Shown here: positions 1-10,600 of the stretch, in pieces | Position numbering within the stretch: position 1 is the stretch's first letter | Layout of the letters: each line of letters opens with the position of its first letter | NCBI RefSeq assembly: GCF_035083965.1 | Contig: NC_089731.1 | Coordinates: forward strand, 2,085,001 to 2,149,000 | Direction: 5' to 3' | From: Branchiostoma lanceolatum | Taxonomy: Eukaryota; Chordata; Leptocardii; Amphioxiformes; Branchiostomatidae | Length of the DNA stretch: 64,000 bases | Notes under the pieces: model-generated | Seen by the model: the letters and a program-made list of their open reading frames with translations, nothing else | What the model was told of the DNA's origin: nothing | The model's database searches: none | Position numbers and translations under genes: made by a program

Positions 1-354
1 TTCTCGATCGAAGCTGGTTTGACATCACTTCACTTGTCAAAAAGAGTAGAACAATTTCTGATTCCCGTAGATTTCCCAACGTCCGTTTAACACTGATAAT
101 TATAAATCTCCCATGAGACGGTACCATCTCTTGGACACGGACGAAGTCGGAATCGACTAACCTGGTAAAAAGCCAACATTTGGATCAACTTTGATTTCAG
201 AGTTTTGGAAACATGGAGTGCGTGAGTAGAGTGGACGGGCACAGTGAAAATAATAACATAAACAAAAATCTTGTGATAGATCAACTCAAATGCTACCACA
301 AGAGCCACAAAATCAACAAACCCGTCTACTTAACGTAAATGCTATGATTTTCAC

Positions 355-430
355 CAAACGGAAATCGACCGAAGCTCGGGCGAACGCCGTCCGAGCTTCG
401 GCGGACCGTCGATAAACCCATGGACGCCCT
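355..430. repeat. Short GC/CpG-rich block
   Basis: A GC-rich island in AT-rich surroundings, with repeated GCTCGGGC/CCGAGC-type words partly in inverted order. It resembles the larger block at 1240-1690 and may be a fragment of the same repeat family. No coding function is seen. Confidence 0.35.
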
Positions 431-516
431 GCCGACGTTTGGACGTGTTCCGGCAAACAAACAGTGTTTTTTGAACATTTGTAATTATAATTATAATTAG
501 CGACCACCCACTGCAT

Positions 517-804
517 ATTGAAACTGGTAGATACAGCCGGACTCCTCCTAGCGATAGACTATGTGCACTCTGTAATAAGAACTCTATAGAAGATGAAGAA
601 CATTTTATTCTAGAATGCTCACTGTACAAAGATTTACGCACCTCTTTGGTTAACGCAATACAACTAGACCAGAGATATACAAACTTAACAAATGACAAAC
701 TGTTCACATACTTGATGTCATCGAATAATCAATATGTAATTGAGAAACTCTGTGAATTCGTGTACACATGTCTCAAGAAGAGAGAAGTAGCGTGTAAACT
801 TTAG
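517..804 (+). mobile_element. 3' end of a truncated non-LTR retrotransposon (LINE) ORF
   Basis: An open frame of 95 codons, with no ATG needed, ends in TAG at 802-804. It begins ETGRYSR and contains CALC followed by EDEEHFILEC, the C-terminal CCHC-like zinc-binding segment (C-x2-C ... H-x4-C) that follows the reverse transcriptase in many CR1/Jockey-like LINEs. A short 3' UTR follows, with an AATAAA at about 909 and a GAATGAATGAAT tail near 920-930. The 5' part is missing, as expected for a 5'-truncated insertion. The clade is not assigned. Confidence 0.72.
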
Positions 805-1239
805 AAGTAGATAGAACATAGAATAGTTTTCTTCATTTTTTTTCTGTTATTACAATGCACAATTGTATTACTTATAATGCATTTAGCCCGGAAGGGCATG
901 AACATGCAATAAACATGAATGAATGAATTATTAATTTGGACTTTGAACTAGTCCCTTCGTGAAAAAAAACGTCAAAAAGTCAAGTGTTACTTTAGCCTCA
1001 GTTTATGAACATACAAATTGACACATCCAAACCAACAGCAAATAAGAAATAGGAAGTATAGTCCTCGGTGTCCGCATTTCATTTACAATCAATTAGTTTC
1101 AATGAAGATTTAACTTTGCAATTGAATTGTATTTCATTCTAAGAGTTTGACAGCATTCTTTGACAAGTTAATACAGTATTCTTTAACATCTTATGTTATA
1201 AACCAAACTATTGTTAGGTTTTATGTACAAAATATAAAC

Positions 1240-1690
1240 AAGAACGAGTTCGGCCGGAGCCCGTTCAAGCTCTCACCAACACCAGCACGACGCTCGCCCG
1301 AAGCACGACTTTTCAAAAGTCGGGCTGAACACCGACGACGGTCGGCCGATTATTGTTCGAAGCCCAAGCGAGGCTCGCACAAGGCGAAGTGCTCGGGCGA
1401 CCTCCGACCGACAAAAAAACGAGTCTAAAATCGTCGGATTGCCGCCCAACTATTGGCCGAGTGTTGGCCGTTGCTCGGGCAAGCTACGGGCAACATGTTG
1501 ACGAGCTCTCCGAGCTCAAAAGTCGCCGCCGAGGCCCTGCTGAATTTAAGCGCAGTGACACGCGAACGTCGACGGAGCTCCCAAAAATCGCCAGAAGCCC
1601 GCGTAATGGACAGGACGTCGGCCGTACTTTAGCCGAAAATACCAATTTTTCCGTGAATTTTCGATTTGTGACGGGGGCTTTAGGGAGCTC
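1240..1690. repeat. CpG-rich unidentified repeat
   Basis: About 450 bp with very many CG dinucleotides and repeated words such as GCTCGGGC, GTCGGCCG and GAGCTC, set in AT-rich DNA. Open frames across it (for example 1147-1428 and 1353-1733) look like by-products of base composition. A domesticated or MITE-like repeat is the likeliest explanation; no family is recognised. Confidence 0.4.
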
Positions 1691-1840
1691 TGTAACACAG
1701 CGGGGTTACATTAGCTGCCTTACGCTGTGTTGATACACTTATCGAGTAATACAGATATAATCATTATGATTGTTTGTCACAACTAAGAGCTACAGTGTTT
1801 CATTCATATAACCTAATTCTATGCTCTGTGTTTGCCACAG

Positions 1841-4619
1841 TTGGACCAACTGAAGAATGACCTGATGAAGATGCAGGCTGAGACAGATAATACGGTGAGC
1901 GATGTTCTTTGTCTAATATAAAGATTTCTATACAATCTAATTTTGATTTTTGGCGACGCTTCAGGAGCACACCAAACAGTTATATCGTATATTTGGTTGC
2001 AAACAATTCCGTCAATTCCCAGCTATGCCGGGTTATGAAGGGTGGAACGTTACTCGCACGCGTAGTTGAAACCAGTCCAAGTCAGATATGCCACCCTCCC
2101 GCCCCCTGCTCCGCTGTAATAGACCTTTCTCACGCGGCGGACATGATAGAATGAAAACGAGGCCCTTGTGGCAAACAATAGACCGATCCTAACTGTCAAT
2201 CACAATTAGCAGTTTAGCCAATGATTACCTGATGATTAGAGAATCAACCAATGATGAAGTGGCTGCATGTCCGTCAAATATTTGCATTTCTATGTTTTTA
2301 TTTTGCATTTCTACGTTTTGACGGAGGAGGGCGGGGACAATGGGATCGGTCAATAAAGCTCTAAATTGCTGAATCTTCTTTGTGCATTACATTAGTTATG
2401 ATATTGATACTTGGACATCATATTTTAAAACTTAATGTGATTTTGGAGGAAAACTAAATCTGTACATCATTTTTGTTTCTTTGCCTCATTGGCCTCGTCT
2501 TCATTCTATCATGTCCGCCGCGTGAGAAAGGTGTATTGGTGACTTCCGCAGGTTCGGTAAATTGCCTCCGGCTGCGCCGTGACGAGAAATTCGGATGTCT
2601 TATCCTGTTCGCCAGAAATGGTTATCATTGTAGGATCTTGTAGATCTTGACTGGTTGCAGACATCAGCTACAAACTTGTTACATCTTCTTACTGGTTGGC
2701 TCTATCACGGGCAGGTTCCTGATTTACAGAGAGTTACAGACACGTGACTTTATTGACACGTGTCTTTATGAATAGGAGAAGAGAAGTGCGGCGTAGTGTA
2801 CCAAATTCCGTGTCAGGGAACCACTAGACAAGGGACTTGCGAAGAATTCTACAGTGAGACAGAACGCTCATTGAGAACTAGATTCCTTGAACACAAACGC
2901 CACAGCTCGCATTCGTCGGAAGTCTCTCAACAGCAGGGGTGCCAAAGAATACATACGAATTTTACGGAATACATAGGAATTTTACGGAATACATACGATC
3001 CATTACTAGAAACATACGATCCGTACGAAATACATACGATCCCTTACGCAGAAACATACGATCCGTACGGAATACATACGATCCATTACGCGGAATACAT
3101 ACGATCCCTACTAATTTGCTGGCCATCGCGCTAGCACCGAATCTAGCTTTGTCTTGTCCTCCTAGTTGGTCTAAGCCTACATCAGTCTGGATTTAGTGCA
3201 GTTTGAGATTCTTATAGTTTAGCCGGATGGGATACGCCATTATCAAGCTCTTAAAAGCCAAGATATCGTACGAAGAACTGGTTATCCCGAGTCCGCCATG
3301 TTGAATTTGCCGCCGGTGTCACGTGATCCAGGCACATTTCTAAATTAGTAAGGATCGTATGTATTCCGCGTAATGGATCGTATGTATTCCGTACGGATCG
3401 TATGTTTCTGCGTAATGGATCGTATGTATTCCGTACTGATCGTATGTTTCTAGTAATGGATCGTATGTATTCCGTAAAATTCGTATGTATTCCGTAAAAT
3501 TCGTATGTATTCTTTGGCACCCCTGAACACATCCTCATTGAATCTCCGGGCCATATAGTTTCACTGGACAAAGTCAGAATACTGGACACTGAGCAGGACT
3601 ACTTTATTTATGAGAGGGATAAAGGAGGCCCAATATATCAGGGCACTCCAGCCATCACTCAACAGAGACAGTGGGCGTTATAGACTTCCTGGCACGTTTG
3701 ACCAATTGCTGAGGTCACGTATCCGTAAAGACACGTGACAATAAAATCACGTGTCTGTAGCTCTCGCGAGTTTACGTTCGGCAGTGATTGGTCATTATTG
3801 ATCCTGAAGAAGGCGACAGTGGTCGTTGAAAATTTGATCCGTGAATATCTTGTTGGAAAAAAGTTTAGCACTGTATTATCACTTCACTTTAGCTTGTCAT
3901 AGGGAGCTAACAACACTGAATCTATGTTTGCTTCACATTGTGTCTGTCTTCCTTGGTGTCTGACCAGTAGACAGATGTGCCAAATAACAGTTACTCAAGC
4001 AAATGGATATGATTTTGGAAACGGTCAGATGTCTCAGGCAGCATCCACTGTCTGTCGTCCGTGATTGGGCGAAGGCTATCTAATGCCGGGAGAGGGTGTA
4101 GCCGCACTGATGCTGGAGTTGTCTAACGTTGTGTCTAAAACAGTTGTCGGGTAATAATGAAATAATCTGTGCTCGCCATCACAGTTTTCCATGTTGGAGG
4201 CTAATGCGACCAAGGATCGGCAAGCTCTACGCCATATGTGGAGGAAGACACATGAACAAGTGAGTCATGTTTTTTGCCTGATATGATTAGTTTTCTCCAT
4301 ATATTTATTGATTAGGTTATAAACTTAGCTCCCACTAGGGCAAAGTTATCCGAATCGATTCAGATCGCCACTCAATCCGGATCGACTTTATCCCAGTGGG
4401 AACGCATCCAGATCGGATAAAAAATACCCTAGTGGGAACAGGGCCAGAGCTGTCCAAGTAGCATAAGACGTAATCAGCTAATGCCGTTGCATCTGTTCCA
4501 GGAAAATAGGATTGTTGAGTTGGAGGGACAGGTCGGCAATCTGACGGGCGACAAGGTTAGAATGGACAAGCAGGTCGGAATTCTGACAGATACAGTCAAT
4601 CGTCTTATCCACAAAAAGG
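1841..4619 (+). CDS. Coiled-coil stalk exons of the lectin gene
   Basis: There are three short exons. 1841-1894 (18 codons, starts LDQLKNDLMKM) and 4185-4259 (25 codons, starts FSMLEANATKD) are phase 0 to 0. 4502-4619 (39 codons + 1, starts ENRIVELEGQVGNL) is phase 0 to 1. Each has a pyrimidine-AG acceptor and a GTGAG donor. Residues follow a heptad-like pattern (L..L...L/M, and I/V..L...V..L in the third). The +1 phase of the last exon fits the acceptor of the FTP exon at 5482 exactly, which ties the stalk to the lectin domains. The introns between them hold the mobile elements listed separately. Confidence 0.65.
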
Positions 4620-7600
4620 GTGAGTCTTATAATATAAGGATTACTTCTAAGTTTTATTTATTAATTTACCGTTTCGGCTGTGATTGATGAGTGGTAGTAT
4701 ACATCCAGGTCTACCCAACAAAGGAATGGCTATAAAGCGAGCGGTAACAATACACAAAAAAACAACGAAACATATAACGTTATAACAACTGGAGTTCGAT
4801 GACCTCATACCTTCGCCAAATGATGTTAACGTTTTCGAGTGACGTATTATAAATTCAACGATTCTCATTAATTATGAAAATAAGGTCTTCATTCGCATAA
4901 ATTCTATCAGCTGATCACATCTTCTCCACCCAAATAACACGAGTATGCAAGTCGTTCTTTTTTTAGCAAAGAAGGCTATTGTAGCATTTCCTCCTAAATC
5001 ATATAAATGAGACCTTGATTTGCACGATTGATATCTAATAATGTTCACCTTTCCTCGACTTCCAAATGCCGCCAGAATTACCCTTTACGGCCATGTAATT
5101 ATAGCATTTTCTCATTAATTATGAAAGTTAGGTCTTCACTTGCATCATTGCTATTTATTGTATTCCTTTCTTTCCCAGCTATATATGTCACGTGTTTGAG
5201 AGTCATATCGGTAAATGAAGCGGATTCACAATTCAATGCATTGTATTATACCTGATTAAGTTTGTACGGAGACATGATCGACCTCAATCAACTTTCCGAA
5301 CATTTTTCCATACCCTATAAAAAAAGTGTAAATATGTGTGCGATGTTGTAACAGGGACGACTATGGTACCCCCATCCCAGGCACTCGAAACCAGTTGTCC
5401 TGGAAATATGATCTATTTCTCTGACTTGAGTCATCCATGTAAATATGACACAGCTAATGAAAGTCCTCTTGTCTGCGATAGTTGTAAATGTCGCCCTAGG
5501 GAAGGCAGCGAACCAGACAAGCACACATGGTCCAGGGGCTGCCAGTCGTGCGGTAGACGGGGACACCAATACCACCTTTGACGCCGGCACCTGTACACAC
5601 ACCCAGGAGGAAGATAATCCCACCTGGTGGGTGGATCTCGGTCAATCGTATACGGTTGAAAGGTAGGTGCATAGCATATAAAGTCAGTAGAGTGTTAAAA
5701 TGTGTACAACCAGTAGCAAGTTGAGGTGTAGGCCAAACAGCACAGTGTTCTTTAAATTTGAATTGAATTTGGTTCTAGTGGGTGTGTTAATGTATAACTG
5801 ACAAAGGGAAGGCTCGATGTACAATTCACAGTGCCATTAACGATGATAGCGACTGTGGATCTATCAACGTAAATATATATATATATATATAAATGAAACT
5901 CAAGTGCCATTGCTTTGTCTTCAATATCTACAGAGTAGTCATCTTCAACCGCCAGGACAACAGTGCGGAACGACTTAACCCCTTTAACATCCACATCGGG
6001 GATTCCGACCAGGTCAACGAGAACCTGCAGTGTGGAGGCGATCATGAAATTGACGTGGACGAGGCGTCAATCTCTGTCTCGTGTCACGGGATGCGGGGAC
6101 GCTATGTGGCCATCGATCTTCCCGGACCCCGCCGAACACTGACTCTGTGTGAAGTCAAAGTATTCTCAGGTACATTCATTTTACGCGGTTATGTCTGCGT
6201 TTTGAGAGTTCGGCTCACAATTACAGCAATTAGACACCCTCGTAAGTACAGGCAAAGACGTTTGAAAAGAAAAAGAAACAGCAACGGGGATTGGGTCATC
6301 AAAAAATATTCAGCAGGCATCAATGAAGAGATCTATTAATATTCTTCATGTTTGAGAAATTAGCAGTTGTAAGTTTCCTGCCATATTTGCAGACGAATTT
6401 GTAACCTCCGTGAACAGAGGAATTTCTTCCGGTGTATGTTCGTTTTTTCTGTGTTCCCGCAGTTATTTCCATATGCTAGGTACGTTTCACCACAGGGCAC
6501 AGCTCAAAGTGAGAAGAAGTGGACTTCATTGTTGTCAGAATTGGTAATTTATCGCCCTTGTTAACAAATGATAGACATTCAATGAAAGAGAGCACTAATT
6601 CACGGGAGCTATCGTTTCTGGTCTGTTTATGTTTCGCAGTTATATACTTAATTATTCAAATTACATTTATTACGAAATAAGAAATTCAAATGGAGCCCAT
6701 GTCATGTCACAGCTGACTGGACGTACAGGAATGATATACTTGTAAGTTGTAATATGATTCTTCACGTTTTCGTCCTTCTTATGGTGTCAAATGGAAGCAA
6801 GTATAACGTAATGAATTCCATTTCAAAGAGAAGGCCTGTAAGTATCTACAACAGAGTTTCTACTTCCCGGTGAGGTCCGTGAAGTGTAGTCCATACAGCA
6901 TTGCTGTGCGGCTAATGTCTCAAAAAGATTCCTCGCTTATTTCGACTTAACTATCTTTAACAATGTTGTCAGTCTGTATTTGTTTGTTGTCTGGTGTGGT
7001 AAGTCCGCTGGATCCGTTCTCAAAACAGGCGAGAGTGACGGTGATGCGTGCAGTTCTTAAAACTGACACTAGGTCATGTACATCTCTGGTTCTGTTCAAA
7101 TGGTGTACAGTTTCAGGTCTTCTATGTGGAAGGTCCTTTTTTATGGCAGGTGGATAAAAAAATCACGTTGTAGGTGCTGTATGGACCGGAAGGGTCGTGT
7201 AGCCATGGATGTCAGAGTGCATAGACAGTGGCGTTAATCCGTGAGAGGTCGATAGACTTGGATGCTTTACATTGTGAGAGAGACACTGCAGTGGTCCAGG
7301 AAGTGGTGAAGTGTTTCCCAGTTTACCACAAAGTTTGCATCTGTCACTGTTACGTTTTCCCCAAGTGGTCAAGTTACAGACTGTAGGCCGGGTAGAGATC
7401 GAGGCACGCACTGCGAAAATCTTCCCTGAATGTTAAGATGAAAATAAATCATGTGCTGTTCATAACAGATGAGGAACTAAACCGAGAAACCCAATTATAA
7501 GGAACCTACCGATTAAGAGTATTCAGACATGAGTTGCATCTGGGTGTACGTGTGACTAGTGACTGATAGCATAGCGAAACCTTTGACGAATTATATTTTT

Positions 7601-10600
7601 CACAATTATAGCTCCTAAAAAGTGGCGTACGGACGGCCATTGTGGACAGGGCTACCCCGCTGAAGACGGTTACCCTGCTGAATGCGACCCTGTCGGTGTC
7701 GCCCCATGCTGTTCCTCGAACAACCAGTGCGGCATCACGGCAGCCGACTGTGACTGTCCGACCTGTGTCGACTACAGGAACCCACTCCCAGGTAGATAAT
7801 AACTTTATTGCACAACAATTGTACAAGGTACAAAGTATGGCATTCACTGGTACATAGATAACATTCTATTAACTAGAACACATATACAAGATGGTAGAGG
7901 GGCACGCAGCATCTTTTCCACATGACGTGTAGTGACTGTCAACTTTATCGTAAATATCAGACGAGTACGTAATAAGTAAGTTTTCTGATCGCTCGCGTGG
8001 TAGTCAAAATGACCATGTTTGTGTTTCTCTTTATACTACGATAATGTGTTCATGCTCTACTTCGATGACGTAGACGCATAACTTTTCTGGCATGTTATTC
8101 TACGTGGAGATGGTGACGTGTTATGCATTCAAAATATAGCATAATGAAAGATATTTCTGTCCCCCCTCCCCCAAACGTCCCCAGCCACTACGTCCCCAGC
8201 CACTACGTCCCCAGCCACTACGTCCCCAGCCACTACGTCCCCAGCCACTACGTCCCCAGCCACTACGTCCCCAGCCACTACGTCCCCAGCCACTACGTCC
8301 CCAGCCACTACGCCCCCAGCCACTACGTCCCCAGCCACGACGCCCCCAGTGGGGACCCAACTAAGGAATGGCTATAAAGAGAGCGGTAAGAATACACAAA
8401 AAACAACGAAACATTGGAGTTCGACGACCTCATACCTTCGCCAAATGATGTTAACGTTTTCGAGTGACGTATTATAAAATCAACGATTCTCATTAATTAT
8501 GAAAATAAGGTCTTCATTCGCATAAATTCAATCAGCTGATCACATCTTCTCCACCCAAATAAGACGAGTATGAAAGTCGTACTTTTTTGGAAAAGAAGGC
8601 TATTGCGGCATTTCCTCCTAAATTATATAAATGAGACCTTGATTAGCACGATTATTATCTAATAATGTTCACCTTTCCTCGACTTCCAAATGCCGCCAGA
8701 ATTACCCTTTACGGCCATGTAATTATAGCATTTTCTCATTAATTATGAAAGTTAGGTCTTCACTTGCATCATTGCTATTCATTGTATTCCTTTCTTTCCC
8801 AGCTATATATGTCACGTGTTTGAGAGTCATATCGGTAAATGAAGCGGATTCACAAACTTTCCTACTAACTTAAGCAAATCAGCTCCTGAATTTCCTTTTA
8901 GAAATTTAGTTTCCGTTGCATTGAGAGTACTTGAATCAATGGCATCAGTGTGGTATTCTTGGGCGTAGTTGTAGAAATGACACTTGTGTGGGAGGCTCAA
9001 GTGTAGTTGGTAAGTGAGGTTCCTCATCAGACATCACTCAGACCCACTCGAGCTATCATCATATCTCACACAACTGAACCTCTTCGGAATCTCTGAAGGT
9101 AAAGGAAATATCAGTCTTGTTTTATAGCCTATACAGATGTCGATTCAAGGTACAGTAGTCACATCAGATGCGTTGGTACTGGGTTGGACGTAATGTATTT
9201 TGTATCACCGTGACTTGACGTGGATTGAGGAAAAGGTACACAGTTTGTGTCTGTATTTTGACAAGGAAATGATGCACAGCCAATAGACTGATCCCGTCGA
9301 ATACCATATCGAACATATAGAGCCCCTATTCGATTTCTTGTATGATTAACAATGACACGTGTTTCAGGGTCCGTATATCCGTGATAGATTTTCCACTGTA
9401 TTGGCTGCATGCACGCTCAAGACAAAAACGGAATAAAAAAACATTTCAGGCATTCAAGGGAAGGATATTGTTGTATAGGGCAATAAAGACGATTTCTAAT
9501 GATACATAATTCAATGCATTGTAGTATACCTGATTAAGTTTCTATGGAGACATGATCGACCTCAATCAACTTTCCGAATATTTTTCCATACCCTATAAAA
9601 AAAGTGTAAATATGTGTGCGATGTTGTAACAGGGACGACTATGGTACCCTCATCCCAGGCACTCGAAACCAGTTGTCTTGGAAATATGATCTATTTCTCT
9701 GACTTGAGTCATCCATGTAAATATGACACAGCTAATGAAAGTCCTCTTGTCTGCGATAGTTGTAAATGTCGCCCTAGGGAAGGCAGCGAACCAAACCAGC
9801 ACATATGGTACTGGGGCTGCCAGTCGTGCCGTAGACGGGGACACCAATACCACCTTTGACGCCGGCACCTGTACACACACCCAGGAGGAAGATAATCCCA
9901 CCTGGTGGGTGGATCTCGGTCAATCGTATACGGTTGAAAGGTAGGTGCATAGCATATAAAGTCAGTAGAGTGTTAAAATGTGTACAACCAGTAGCAAGTT
10001 GAGGTGTAGGCCAAACAGCACAGTGTTCTTTAAATTTGAATTGAATTTGGTTCTAGTGGGTGTGTTAATGTATAACTGACAAAGGGAAGGCTCGATGTAC
10101 AATTCACAGTGCCATTAACGATGATAGCGACTGTGGATCTATCAACGTAAATATATATATATATATATAAATGAAACTCAAGTGCCATTGCTTTGTCTTC
10201 AATATCTACAGAGTAGTCATCTTCAACCGCCAGGACAACAGTGCGGAACGACTCAACCCCTTTAACATCCACATCGGGGATTCCGACCAGGTCAACGAGA
10301 ACCTGCAGTGTGGAGGCGATCATGAAATTGACGTGGACGAGGCGTCAATCTCTGTCTCGTGTCACGGGATGCGGGGACGCTATGTGGCCATCGATCTTCC
10401 CGGACCCCGCCGAACACTGACTCTGTGTGAAGTCAAAGTATTCTCAGGTACATTCATTTTACGCGGTTATGTCTGCGTTTTGAGAGTTCGGCTCACAATT
10501 ACAGCAATTAGACCCCCTCGTAAGTACAGGCAAAGACGTTTGAAAAGAAAAAGAAACAGCAACGGGGATTGGGTCATCAAAACAATATTCAGCAGGCATC

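Larger units (their letters stand above)
4713..8175 (+). repeat. Tandem duplication, unit A (F-type lectin + Cys-rich module)
   Basis: This segment is repeated nearly word for word, introns included, at 8355-13073. Homology starts at ACCCAAC(A/T)AAGGAATGGC (4713 and 8355) and fades at the sequence before the CTLD acceptor (GCATTCAAAATATAGCATAATGAA, here around 8123 and in unit B around 13018). Unit A lacks a CTLD exon; a 15-bp minisatellite stands in its place. Confidence 0.85.

Noticed and set aside
5028-5255. A good-looking signal peptide ORF (starts MKVRSSLASLLFIVFLS), repeated in unit B near 8747
   Set aside because: Its possible donor (TCG/GTAAAT) leaves phase 0, while the FTP exon acceptor needs phase 1; the coiled-coil exon at 4502-4619 fits instead. 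It could still be an alternative first exon.
5336-5581. Cys-rich open frame overlapping the FTP exon in another frame, also open in unit B
   Set aside because: Conservation follows from the recent duplication. The other frame carries all F-type lectin motifs.
8121-8377. Open frames of PSHYV / GWGRS / VVAGD repeats
   Set aside because: All come from the 15-bp minisatellite, whose unit length keeps every frame open.
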